Positions 21,789 to 32,019 of a DNA stretch of 64,000 nt are shown in pieces. A program made the position numbers and the translations under genes. The stretch is taken from contig JAUJND010000001.1 in the NCBI GenBank assembly GCA_030446505.1, positions 62,001 to 126,000 on the forward strand, written 5' to 3'. Source of the DNA: Chroococcidiopsidaceae cyanobacterium YX2bin18 (GTDB lineage Bacteria > Cyanobacteriota > Cyanobacteriia > Cyanobacteriales > Chroococcidiopsidaceae). Within the stretch, counting starts at the first letter, position 1, and each line of letters begins with the position of its first letter. The notes beneath the pieces were generated by a model. It did no database searches. It was not told the origin of the DNA and saw nothing but the letters and a program-made list of their open reading frames with translations.

Positions 21789-22480
21789 TCAGCGCCAAGA
21801 AAATTGCCCTTAAAGAATCATGTTAATTGCCTCAATGCCGTTCAAAGTTGGTCGTGCCGTATTGAAACAACCAAATCCCCATTCCTGGTTTTGTCGTCGT
21901 TTGAGCAAGCGATGGTCTTGCTGCACTCGTCGGTTGTTGAAATACTTTGCCGCAGTTGTGCGCTTTTGGGTAGCTGCTTATTAGCTTTGAGTGCATCAAG
22001 AAGGGCAGGAGGATAGGCAGCATTTTTATCGACATTGACAACCCGTGGAGTCTGAGTATGAGTAGCATTGAGTGTTTTAGGCAAGAAGCGCTCTGCACAA
22101 GAGTGGATCACGCTTGGCACTCAACAGAAAATCCAGGGTGTTCCCCTGCGAGTCCACCGCACGATCCAGATACTTCCACTGCCCTTTGACCTAGCCGACA
22201 CTCTCTGCTTTTGAAAAGCAGGAGAGGCGGCTGAATGTACGTTTCAGCAACTCGCCAGGAATCATTAGTCGGTTGGAGATGAGGACGACGAATGCGTTTG
22301 TCCAATTGGGAACCATATTTCAATACCCAACGATTAATTCTCGCATGCTCCACCTCAATACCAAGTTGCTGCCATCATCTGTTCCAGCAAATCTCGGTAA
22401 CTTATGGCATAGCCGCACTACCAACGCACCTTGAGCAAGATGATTTCTGGTAGAAATTGTCGCCACTTAAACACACACAG
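21789..22480 (-). mobile_element. Decayed IS6-family transposase
   Basis: Frameshifted KWRQFLPEIILL..., HARINRWVLKYGSQLDKRI, TNDSWRVAETYI, ALNATHTQTPRVVNVDKNAAYPPA, RTKPGMGF. Confidence 0.8.
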
Positions 22481-22559
22481 TAGTAGACATTGAAAACTCT
22501 AGTGGAACCATTCAGCCTTTCCACCCTATCATTTTTCAATTTTTGCGCCACAACCAGAA

Positions 22560-22795
22560 TAGTATCTTCATAAGTTGGAGCTAGCATTCCAACCATGAAA
22601 TCAATAACGAGTCGATTGGTGAAAAATTGCCCTCTTTGACGCTTTAAATAGGTTGCCGTGTATTGCTCGTAAGCATAACCCATGATGTAATCATGGGACT
22701 CTAGAAAAGATCGCTTAATAGACGATAATTTTGAAGCTCAACTACAACATCAGCAATGGCGCGTCTACCAACAGTGACTAGAGGCTGTTTCTAAA
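22560..22795 (-). pseudogene. Internal slice of N6-adenine DNA methylase (HsdM-like)
   Basis: ADVVVELQNYRLLSD / LESHDYIMGYAYEQYTATYLKRQRGQFFTNRLVIDFMVGMLAPTYEDTIL; stops before the SAM-binding motif. Confidence 0.65.
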
Positions 22796-22800
22796 GGGAT

Positions 22801-23575
22801 GTAGCGAGAGCGCTGATTACGTCAACTTCCGCAGCATCAGACGAATCATTGCAATGTGGACAAAACTGGCGGTAACTCTTCGTAGTCCCGACATAAACGG
22901 CGTGCATTCTCAAGCCACGCAAACGTCCGTTCAACGACCCAACGCAATGGTTCTGGAACGAAATCTTTGCCAAGTCGTTGCCCAATCTCAAGGGTGCAGT
23001 TGTAGGTTGCTTTGAGTCGCTGTGTCAAACTTTCCTTGGTAGCTCTGGTCAGCCAGCACTTTTTCAATCCAGAGAGTTGGCATCCAATGCAGGCATCGAT
23101 AATACCACTGTTTGCCGCTTTGACATCGGCAACGTTGGCAGCACTCACAAAACAGGACAAGATCAAGCCCAAGACATCTACGACAATGTGGCGTTTACTT
23201 CCTTTGACCTTCTTGCCGCCGTCAAACCCGTGTTCTGGTCCCCTTTTTGAGCCATCTCGACTGACTGACTATCGACCATCACGCTCGCTGGGTTGTGCGT
23301 TTCATCCCATATGCAGACGGACTTGTTGCCTACAGACACCATCATCTGCTCATGACTCCAGCGTCGCAGATAACCATACACCGTCTGCCAAGCCGGAAAA
23401 ATCATGCGGCATTGCCCGCCATTAATCCCATTGTCTGCTCCGTACATCAAGGCGTTGAGCACTTCTCGTAAATCCACTTCTCGGTCACTGCCTACTGGTT
23501 TTTCAGGCGGCAGCAACGGCTCTAAAATCATCCATTCTGCATCTGTGAGATCGCGCTCGGTATCGCTTGCGGCTC
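22801..23575 (-). mobile_element. IS5-family transposase, frameshifted
   Basis: ERDLTDAEWMILEPLLPPEKPVGSDREVDLREVLNALMYG... then CQLSGLKKCWLT...FVPEPLRWVVERTFAWLENARRLCRDYEEL. Confidence 0.8.
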
Positions 23576-24118
23576 ATCTATCGTCCTCTATACCTGATCT
23601 GACCCGACTTCAGCCACCTTTCTTCCTTCTCGCTACATTTCTTTATAAATGGCTTCTTAGATACTGTTGGCGTACAAACTCCTCCGGTCTTGCTTCTAGA
23701 AAAATCACCAGTCAAAAAAGTCAATGATTTTGCCTTCTGGGTTGGCGGAAATGTCAAACTGATCCATTGGAGTATGTCTGTACCGCAACACTCCATAATA
23801 CGGCACACAGCGATGGGTAAGACAAAAGACTTATTACAACATTTCCGCACAACTATAGTTTCACGGCTATGCCTAACAAATAACTTGGGGTTAGTGTCGT
23901 ACAGATAACCTGGCGGCGATTTGACACTGGATACTCACAGATATTTTTTAAGCTACCGTCCCAACCCAGAACCGAATCCAGCTAACTATTCATTATCCAA
24001 AGACTTTCCGTATATTCACTTTATTTTAAATAATATCAAGAAGTTTTCCATATATTCCTTGGCGATACGCAGAATTTCTCTAGATAATATTCATACATCA
24101 AGTACTAAATATTTCTCT

Positions 24119-24205
24119 ATGGAACAACATTCAAAAAAGTCTTTGGAGCAAATACGCGATGCAATTTAAGTCAAACATTATTCTTAAACAGAGAAAGCTA
24201 TGTTA
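24119..24205 (+). pseudogene. N-terminal relic of integron-integrase-like tyrosine recombinase
   Basis: MEQHSKKSLEQIRDAI*VKHYS*TEKAM in one frame with two stops. Confidence 0.5.
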
Positions 24206-24219
24206 GGTGTCGACTTTTT

Positions 24220-24671
24220 TTATTGTGGTAATAACTCATCATTTATCACTTCTATTAACTCATACGGACACGTCTTTGAAAACGTCTCCAATGGCAATCC
24301 AGTTTCAGCCTTTGCTTGTTTAACTGCTTGTGTGTAGCACTCATCAAAAATGTTATCAAGATAAGGTTTAAGACTAGGTGAGTCGTTGAGGGCTTCCATG
24401 ACACGTCTGCGGTGTTCAATAATGCTACCTTCCCAACTTCCACTTCTGTTTCAGGCTGGTATTGCCACTTGAGCAAATGAACTAAAACCACAATGAGGTT
24501 ACTCTTCAAGCTCCTACGCTCACTCCTCCCCATGTCCTCGATTTCCTCAATCAGATTGTCCCAGTCCACATTCGCATGGTCCTGAATCCGCAGTTTCTCT
24601 ACAGTCGTTTCTATCCATTGCAGGTAATCTGTTTCATATAGAGTTTGGCAATCAGCTTGTAGAGAATTCAT
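24220..24671 (-). pseudogene. DUF29 family protein with one frameshift
   Basis: LYETDYLQWIETTVEKLR...VDWDNLIEEIEDMGRSERRSLKSNLIVVLVHLLKWQYQPE, C-terminus in another frame (CPYELIEVINDELLPQ). Confidence 0.75.
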
Positions 24672-24893
24672 GGCAGTTTCTATAGAGGCTTGGACAATGA
24701 GACGGAAGAATTATAGACATCCTTATTTACATCGTAGTCCGTGCGATCTACCATCCGTCCGGTGCAGCAATTTTAGAGAGGTAGAGGTAGAGCAATCTAT
24801 ACTACGCCTTATCTAATGTTTCACTCATACAGAAATATCTAGTCTAAAGATTGCAGTCTAAAATAAATATTCAAGCCGACGTAGTATAAGTAG

Positions 24894-25703
24894 ATGAAAA
24901 TTGCGGATTTAATTACCTGGTTTGAGAATTGGGCAAATCCGGCTTGGCAGGAAAGCTGGGATAACTGTGGCTGGCAAATTGAGCCAGGAGTCTTAGAGCA
25001 ACCAGCACGGGTGCTAGTTTGTTTGACCCCTACCTTGGCAGTAATACAAGAAGTAATCGCTCTCCAAAATTCCGGTATTCCAGTCAATCTAATTTTTGCC
25101 CACCATCCTTTAATTTTTAGTCCCCTAAAATCGCTACGTACTGGGGAGGCGATCGCTGAAATTACTAGGCTAGCCTTCACGCATCAAATCGGAGTTTACA
25201 CCGCTCACACCAACTTTGATCAAGTGCAAGATGGTACAGCCGACGTGCTGGCAAATTTGTTGGAACTCAAACAAGTAGCACCGATAGTACCAACTCAAGC
25301 AGGGCTAGGATATGGGCGTGTCGGAGAATTAAACCCTAGCTTGACGTTACAGGAGTTACTGACTCAGATCCAAACTCAGCTAGCTCCTCCGGATCTCATA
25401 TTTTCTCCCACAGGAGATTTAGAGCAAATTATTCACCGAGTTGCAGTTTTAGGCGGATCGGGAGCTAGCTTTATCTCGGACGTTGTGAAAACTGGCGCTC
25501 AAGCTTATCTGACTTCCGATTGTAAATTTCATCAATTTCAGGAAAGTCGCGATCGCAGTTTAATTTTAATTGACGCTGGGCATTACGCCACCGAACGTCC
25601 CGCCTGCGATCGCCTAGTAACCAAGTTCAAAGCTTTAAATATACACTGGGTACAGTTAAGTCAAAAGGATGAGGATTTCCGCGCCTTTTACTCTAAATAC
25701 TAA
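24894..25703 (+). CDS. NIF3-like dinuclear metal-centre protein
   Basis: WDNCGWQIE, FAHHPLIFSPLKSL, VYTAHTNFDQV, DAGHYATE. Confidence 0.9.
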   Translation: MKIADLITWFENWANPAWQESWDNCGWQIEPGVLEQPARVLVCLTPTLAVIQEVIALQNSGIPVNLIFAHHPLIFSPLKSLRTGEAIAEITRLAFTHQIGVYTAHTNFDQVQDGTADVLANLLELKQVAPIVPTQAGLGYGRVGELNPSLTLQELLTQIQTQLAPPDLIFSPTGDLEQIIHRVAVLGGSGASFISDVVKTGAQAYLTSDCKFHQFQESRDRSLILIDAGHYATERPACDRLVTKFKALNIHWVQLSQKDEDFRAFYSKY

Positions 25704-26162
25704 CAATCTAGAAAGATGAAGAGCGGCAAGAGAATGAGTTAAGATAGATGACATCAAGCCAAGCTCAAAGCAGAGTCCCTAGACTCTAAACTAATGCTAC
25801 TCAAAACGGGTAAGCAGCTTACACAACTGCCTTGAGCAGTCATATCAGACGGTTCTAAAATTTAAGCTAATAGCTGAGAGTCGATAGTAGTTAATGGCTT
25901 GACCAAGGCAAATGCCCAAACTCAGTGCTATCGATGTGTTAGACCGTGCCTGCATAACCTGTAAAATGATTGTCTTAAATTCAGGAGTGACCAATAGCTA
26001 GCGACTCAGAATTTAAATGAAACTGAAAATGTTAAAAAAGTTTCTAGCTAAGTTGCCACACGCCCAAAAACGTGAGGTAAACTTGCTGAGACTGAGTGCT
26101 ATGTACTGGGTTCAAGCCCAGAAATCTACAGATTTAACCACGTTTATAAAGGGCAGCAATAC

Positions 26163-26474
26163 ATGCTACACCGCAAGATTTATCAACTGTGTGGCGACGG
26201 GCGTGAGGTATGTGTTTTCTTGCGGGACCAGCAACGCTGGATTGAACGCGCCCGCATTATTGATATAGAAGGAGATTTAGTCACCTTACGCTATGAAACT
26301 GAAGAAGAAGATGAAAGCTGTGCCTGGGAAGAGATGGTTCGCTTAGAAAGCATTGGTGCCGTGACTCAGAAATTAGCTTCCGTGCCACGAGGCAACGTTG
26401 AACCCCTTGTCTCTGAGGATTGCCCAGAAGCCGAGCGAATTCGTAATCGTCACACAGACTCTAATCCAGAATAA
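26163..26474 (+). CDS. Conserved cyanobacterial small acidic protein
   Basis: Clean ORF; RARIIDIEGDLVTLRYETEEEDESCAWEEMVRLESIGAV. Confidence 0.6.
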   Translation: MLHRKIYQLCGDGREVCVFLRDQQRWIERARIIDIEGDLVTLRYETEEEDESCAWEEMVRLESIGAVTQKLASVPRGNVEPLVSEDCPEAERIRNRHTDSNPE

Positions 26475-26563
26475 AAAAGTTGGGGGATTGGAGAAGATAA
26501 TCTCTGATCCTCCCCTAGTCCAAATTTGCAAAAGGGAAGCTCGATTCCTGGTTTTTATCTCTA

Positions 26564-28201
26564 TTAAGTGGCATCAGTAGAACCAGCACTAAGACCTTCA
26601 AAAGCAGGACAGTAGCCCTCAAGTGTCACCTTGAAGTTAAATAGGGGTGAGGCGGGGTTTCCACAGCGTTGTCCACGTTGAAATCGGCAAGTGCCACAGC
26701 ATTTCGTATCACCCCAGATCAGGCGATCGCTACTTTGGTTAAGTAACTCCCTGGGTGATAACCCCCGTAATACCAATTCCTGTCCCTGCCAACGCGCTTC
26801 GACTAAACCCGTATCAGCAAAGGCTCGCCAGCGAGAGTCAATAATAATTGCATCAGGAAGGGTAATTGTCACCACTGTCTCTAATTCATTTAATTCACCT
26901 TCATAATTTGTCTCTGGCGGTGCTGGTTGAAGAAATGTCTCGCCAATTGGTAATTCTACTAAAGTCCCAGCTTCTGGGGAATGCAAATGATAGCGATTTT
27001 GCAACTCCTCCAAGCTGGTGAGATCTGCTAGATAAGTGGGGGAGCCGTGGACAAAAATGACGTGCTGTGGTCGCAAGTTATGAATTAATTGAGTGATCCC
27101 AGAGCCATCACTATGTTGTGCCAGTAGATAAGTTTCGACGCTTATGAACCCAGAGTTTTTAATTTCAATTGATTGACCCGGTTTTTCCGGCAGTAGAACA
27201 ACCCAGGAGCCAGTGTCTGGAGCACAGTATTGATTTAAATCAGCTGTTTCATCCGTGACAATAATACAAGGATGCCCAAGCGTGTGCCGTTCGGGCTGAA
27301 ATCGCCGCATCCGGGGACGGACTCGCTCATCCCAAAATAGGGGTTGATGTTTAGCAAAGTTTTGTACAGAAGCGGGTAGGTGGGGTAGAAGTTCCAGGTA
27401 AACATCGCAGCCGATAGCAACACTGCCATCAACCCAGATATCCAAATCACGACCTGTAAAATTATGATGACTCCGCAACAGCATGACAATCTCTTGTCCC
27501 AACCCCAAAGTAGGCGTAGGCAGAAGAACAGAGCAGGAATTGGCGATCGCGCGATTAATTCGCTCCACTAGCTGATTTTCTTGGTTACGCCGATGGGGGT
27601 GACGCGCCGTGCCATAACTACCCTCAATAATGAGGACATCTGGTTTCAAACCCCGCAATTCTTCTAAGGGCAACCCCTCTACCAAGCGGGAGTTTGATAA
27701 GAAAAAATCGCCAGTATAGAGCAGCGTGTAATCTCGCTGTTGGGTAGTGTATGTTAGTAAAATTGCGGCAGCCCCTGGTAGATGCCCAGCAGGAAATAAT
27801 TCAGCACTCAAGCCATCTTGAAACTCGACAGGCGATCGCCACGGCAATGCCTGACAAAAATGAGAAATCTTTTTCGACTCCTCTGACCAATTCAGCGACA
27901 GTAGCTGAGTTGTTACTTCGCTAGCATAGATGGGTAACTGCGGAAAAGCCTGATGTAGTGATAGTAAGCCTTTAGCATGATCCGGGTGGGCGTGTGTACA
28001 CAGCACTAAATCTGCTGGTAGTGGTTTTACTCCCTTTTGCAAGGGTGAAATGTCTGCTAAGCCACAGTCAAGTAAAATGCGGTGTGGTCCCATCCGCACC
28101 ATTAAACACACACCTTCATCAACATGGTGAACACCATAAGGGAAACATTCAAGTTCTGTTTCCCCTGTATTGCTCCGTAAGGATACCGACCGATCACTCA
28201 T
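26564..28201 (-). CDS. MBL-fold/beta-CASP-like hydrolase
   Basis: CTHAHPDHAKGL, AGHLPGAAAILL, YTGDFFLS, beta-CASP-like C-terminal half. Confidence 0.85.
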   Translation of the reverse strand: MSDRSVSLRSNTGETELECFPYGVHHVDEGVCLMVRMGPHRILLDCGLADISPLQKGVKPLPADLVLCTHAHPDHAKGLLSLHQAFPQLPIYASEVTTQLLSLNWSEESKKISHFCQALPWRSPVEFQDGLSAELFPAGHLPGAAAILLTYTTQQRDYTLLYTGDFFLSNSRLVEGLPLEELRGLKPDVLIIEGSYGTARHPHRRNQENQLVERINRAIANSCSVLLPTPTLGLGQEIVMLLRSHHNFTGRDLDIWVDGSVAIGCDVYLELLPHLPASVQNFAKHQPLFWDERVRPRMRRFQPERHTLGHPCIIVTDETADLNQYCAPDTGSWVVLLPEKPGQSIEIKNSGFISVETYLLAQHSDGSGITQLIHNLRPQHVIFVHGSPTYLADLTSLEELQNRYHLHSPEAGTLVELPIGETFLQPAPPETNYEGELNELETVVTITLPDAIIIDSRWRAFADTGLVEARWQGQELVLRGLSPRELLNQSSDRLIWGDTKCCGTCRFQRGQRCGNPASPLFNFKVTLEGYCPAFEGLSAGSTDAT

Positions 28202-28280
28202 GCTGCCTTCCCTTAAACCATGCGTCAGTCACAGTGCAGCTTCTATCCAGATCCCGCCACTCTGCTCCTTTACCCCTTAT

Positions 28281-28403
28281 TTAGTGGGCAGAGCCGTTAC
28301 CGTGGTACTTATCTGAATCATAAAATCCATTTTTAGTGCCAAAGAACAAGCATGACACAGTAAAAAGAACCGTCAATCCTACTAAGATCAGTTTGACATC
28401 CAT
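28281..28403 (-). CDS. 40-aa single-TM microprotein, possibly a photosynthetic/NDH-1 complex subunit
   Basis: MDVKLILVGLTVLFTVSCLFFGTKNGFYDSDKYHGNGSAH, purine-rich RBS-like AGAGAG upstream; below the supplied ORF length cutoff. Confidence 0.65.
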   Translation of the reverse strand: MDVKLILVGLTVLFTVSCLFFGTKNGFYDSDKYHGNGSAH

Positions 28404-28530
28404 TTTGTTACTCTCTCTAAAGATTTCATAACGACAATATCAGTGATTCTGACAATTTTAATTACTGCTGGTTGTTGAATTAGCTGAGTATATAACCAGA
28501 TGCAACTTTCTTAAAGTTTGCTAAATTATT

Positions 28531-29142
28531 TTGGTATCAACTGTATTCAATCAGATTGTAGAACCTTCGTGGCTAGCGCGTCCATCTCCTGAGGTTGCAC
28601 CCGATTTGTTGGGCTGTACACTTGTACGACAACTGCCAGATCAACAAATCCGGGGGCTAATTGTAGAAACCGAAGCTTATGCTTTAGGTGATCCTGCTTT
28701 TCATGCCTACAAAAGACGCACAGACCGTAATCGGGTGTTGTTTGATCCAGCTGGTAGAACATATATTTATCTGATTTATGGTATCTACCACTGTTTCAAC
28801 ATCGTAACAGACCAAGATGGTATTCCTAGTGCAGTTCTGATTCGGGCTTTACAACTAGAGTCAGTACCAGCAGTAGACAGCACCTCAAACCAAAACATCC
28901 ACCGGATTGCTGCTGGTCCTGGGAAGCTGTGCCGTGTGATGCAAATTGAGCGCAGCCTAAATGGTGGCATTCTCCAGCCGGGTGAACCACTGTGGCTAGA
29001 ACATCGTGGGCGGCAATTTCAACAGCAAGTTGATTGCCAAGCTGTAACTTTTGTCCAAACTACTAGGATTGGGTTATCGCAGGGTATAGACTTACCTTGG
29101 CGGTGGTATTTGAGCAACTGCCCAGCTGTTTCGAGACGTTAG
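28531..29142 (+). CDS. DNA-3-methyladenine glycosylase (AAG/MPG type)
   Basis: LLGCTLVR...IVETEAY...DPAFHAYKRRTDRNRVLFDPAGRTYIYLIYGIYHCFNIV. Confidence 0.92.
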   Translation: MVSTVFNQIVEPSWLARPSPEVAPDLLGCTLVRQLPDQQIRGLIVETEAYALGDPAFHAYKRRTDRNRVLFDPAGRTYIYLIYGIYHCFNIVTDQDGIPSAVLIRALQLESVPAVDSTSNQNIHRIAAGPGKLCRVMQIERSLNGGILQPGEPLWLEHRGRQFQQQVDCQAVTFVQTTRIGLSQGIDLPWRWYLSNCPAVSRR

Positions 29143-29212
29143 ACGGATTTCGCCTCGCTTCAGGCAAGCAAATAACATTGGATATGTATAGCTCGTCTCT
29201 AATTTTTAATGA

Positions 29213-30019
29213 ATGCAACCTCGACCACGAAAGCAATTTGCTCAACACTGGCTGAAAAGTGATAAAGCACTAAATCAGATAATTCAGGCAGCAGAAATTA
29301 CAAAGAGCGATTGCATTTTGGAAATTGGCTCTGGAACAGGTGTTCTAACTCGCCACTTATTACCCCTGGCTCGGACTGTTGTTGCTGTCGAAATTGACCG
29401 CGATTTGTGCCAATTGTTGGCTAAACAACTCGGTCGAATTGAAAACTTTTTACTTTTGCAAGGTGATTTTCTGACGCTGGATTTGGCTGCTCATCTAGCT
29501 GCATTTCCAGCTTTTCAAAAACCTAATAAAGTTGTTGCCAATATCCCTTACAACATCACAGGACCAATTTTAGAAAAATTGCTAGGTAAAATTGCCAGCC
29601 CAGCAGTTCCATTTGATTCGATTGTACTGCTGGTACAAAAAGAAGTAGGTGACCGGCTTTATGCTCAGCCAGGGTCAAGAGCGTTTGGCGCACTATCAGT
29701 ACGGGTGCAGTATTTAGCAGAGTGTGAGTTAATTTGCCCTGTACCAGCTTCAAGTTTCCACCCACCACCGAAGGTAGATTCAGCTGTAGTCCGGTTGCGT
29801 CCGCGGAACTTTATCCCAGCTGCCATCGAGCCTGTCCGGTTGGAGCATTTGGTAAAACTGGGCTTTGGTGCTAAACGCAAAATGTTGCGAAATAATTTGA
29901 AAGGAGTAGTAGACCGTGATCGCCTTACCCAATTGCTGGAACAATTAAAAGTAAATCCTCAAGCCCGCGCTGAAGATTTGAGTGTAGCTCAGTGGGTAGC
30001 CCTGGCTAACGAATTATGA
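29213..30019 (+). CDS. rsmA: 16S rRNA (adenine1518/1519-N6)-dimethyltransferase
   Basis: RPRKQFAQHWL, LEIGSGTGVLTRHLL, VVANIPYNITGPIL. Confidence 0.96.
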   Translation: MQPRPRKQFAQHWLKSDKALNQIIQAAEITKSDCILEIGSGTGVLTRHLLPLARTVVAVEIDRDLCQLLAKQLGRIENFLLLQGDFLTLDLAAHLAAFPAFQKPNKVVANIPYNITGPILEKLLGKIASPAVPFDSIVLLVQKEVGDRLYAQPGSRAFGALSVRVQYLAECELICPVPASSFHPPPKVDSAVVRLRPRNFIPAAIEPVRLEHLVKLGFGAKRKMLRNNLKGVVDRDRLTQLLEQLKVNPQARAEDLSVAQWVALANEL

Positions 30020-30060
30020 ATTTTTAGTTCTTAAAACTCAAAACTCAAAACTATTAGAAA

Positions 30061-31014
30061 ATGCGTTCATACTCTCTGACTGCCCCTGCCAAAATTAATT
30101 TATATCTGGAGATACTTGGCGATCGCCCAGATGAATATCACGAACTGGCGCTGGTGCTGCAAAGCATTGATTTAGCAGATAAGGTAGATTTGCGCTCAAG
30201 TAGCACTGACACCATCCGCGTTCGCTGTGATTATCCTGACGTGCCTCAAAACAAAGGTAACCTTGCTTATCAAGCAGCCCAGTTGATGGTAGCAGAATTC
30301 AATCATGCCTTTGCCCAGTATGGCGGCATCGAAATTACTATCCACAAACAAATTCCTGTAGCAGCTGGGTTAGCTGGAGGATCTAGCAATGCGGCAGCAG
30401 TTTTAGTCGGCTTAGATTTAATGTGGAAGTTGGGCTTAACGCAGTCGGAATTACAAGAATTGGCAGCGCAGCTTGGTGCAGACGTGCCTTTTTGTATAGC
30501 AGGTGGGACAGCGATCGGTACTGGTAGGGGTGATCAACTCTCTCCCTTGCCTGGCTTAGATAATTTATATGTAGTGGTAGGGAAATATCGCAACCTTACA
30601 GTTTCCACTGCTTGGGCTTATCAAACTTACCGCCAGCAGTTTGGTAATTCTTATATTGCTGATCAGGATTTGGCATCTAGGGCGGCGGCGGTACATTCAG
30701 GATCTATGGTGAAAGCTATTAACAATAAAGATGGAGTCCAAATTGGTCAATTACTCCACAATGATTTAGAGCGGGTTGTATTGCCAGCATACCCCCAAGT
30801 TTTACAACTGCGGCAAACTTTTCAAAACACTGGGGCATTAGGAGCAATGATGTCAGGATCAGGTTCAACAGTGTTTGCCTTGTGTGAATCTTATAACCAG
30901 GCACAACAGATTCAGCAGCAAGTCAGAGCAGCAATTCCCAATTCTGATTTAGACCTTTGGCTAGCTAAGTTTTCTAGTACAGGTATTCTGGTTCAATCTA
31001 CAGCTAAAAATTAA
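30061..31014 (+). CDS. ispE: 4-diphosphocytidyl-2-C-methyl-D-erythritol kinase
   Basis: APAKINLYLEI, PVAAGLAGGSSNAAA, GADVPFCIAGGTA. Confidence 0.96.
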   Translation: MRSYSLTAPAKINLYLEILGDRPDEYHELALVLQSIDLADKVDLRSSSTDTIRVRCDYPDVPQNKGNLAYQAAQLMVAEFNHAFAQYGGIEITIHKQIPVAAGLAGGSSNAAAVLVGLDLMWKLGLTQSELQELAAQLGADVPFCIAGGTAIGTGRGDQLSPLPGLDNLYVVVGKYRNLTVSTAWAYQTYRQQFGNSYIADQDLASRAAAVHSGSMVKAINNKDGVQIGQLLHNDLERVVLPAYPQVLQLRQTFQNTGALGAMMSGSGSTVFALCESYNQAQQIQQQVRAAIPNSDLDLWLAKFSSTGILVQSTAKN

Positions 31015-31050
31015 GAAAAGCCTTTTTTGAACTCCAAAGACATAAAAAAG

Positions 31051-31389
31051 ATGAATAACCCGAACCCAACTGAAAACACGAAACCTGACACCAACCAGAA
31101 CCCAAGTCCTTTGCGCTGTTTAAGTGGAGCGCTAATTGCTGGAGGACTAGCGATCGCGCTCTATTCTCTAACCGTGTCTATTGCTCAAACTTTTGCTGCT
31201 AAACCTATTCACTCGGACAATCCAATCGTTGTAAATATTGGTACTGCTGTTCGGACTTTGGTTGTAGGGGTGAGTACTCTGGCAACTTGTCTATTTGGCT
31301 TAGTGGCTATTGGTCTAGTGGCTTTGGCTGTTCAAGTTTTTGTCCAGCAACTAACACAACGACCAACTCCGCCTGCAAACAGCGAGTAA
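31051..31389 (+). CDS. DUF3082-like two-TM protein
   Basis: CLSGALIAGGLAIALYSLTVSIAQTFA...TLVVGVSTLATCLFGLVAIGLVALAVQ. Confidence 0.65.
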   Translation: MNNPNPTENTKPDTNQNPSPLRCLSGALIAGGLAIALYSLTVSIAQTFAAKPIHSDNPIVVNIGTAVRTLVVGVSTLATCLFGLVAIGLVALAVQVFVQQLTQRPTPPANSE

Positions 31390-31603
31390 GCTTAATTTTG
31401 CACAACCGAATTTCTGCAAAAGAGCAAGATAACTTGCCTCTAGGACGCGGTCTAGCTGATATCAAACGCCTCCAACAACTGCAACAAACCTGTTACTGAG
31501 CGATCAGCTGCCGGATAGCAGTGAAGAGGTTTTTCTAATTTTTAACTTTTGACTTCTGTGTAAAGTTTCTGGCTTCTTCATAATTCTTATTTTTGACTAA
31601 ATT

Positions 31604-31675
31604 TTTCCCCACTCATTCCCCATAGTTTCCCCAAGATAGTTGAACTTTTCCCCAAAGGGGTAGAGGTTTTCCCCA
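31604..31675 (+). repeat. Five phased TTTCCCCA-type direct repeats
   Basis: CCCC cores begin at 31607, 31618, 31629, 31650, 31671 (spacing 11, 11, 21, 21). Confidence 0.85.
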
Positions 31676-32019
31676 AGCTGTTACGACAATGAATGGTTTA
31701 TCAAGATAGCTGTGGATTTCTGGTTAGTAAACTCAAGCATTACAAAACACGCAGATTTTATGAATAAATGTAAAGAAAACTAAGCTCAAATACTGATTAT
31801 TGCGTAAGTGGTTTGTTTCGCTCAAGCTAACTGTAATATTGCGTAACATTGACAACCCTACCCCCTCTTGCCGCACAATAATGCGACTTGCTTCTTAAAG
31901 TTTGGCAACCGCTTCCTTGTAGTGAAGCAGTACAGAACTGCTTTACTCCAGGCTGTGGGAGTGTTTGGTATTGGACGTCCGGTGTCTTTGTTATTTACTT
32001 GTCCTAGAGGAGATTTTGA

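Noticed and set aside
22978-23727. Several plus-strand ORFs overlapping the IS5-family transposase
   Set aside because: Antisense to recognisable transposase sequence; no independent support.
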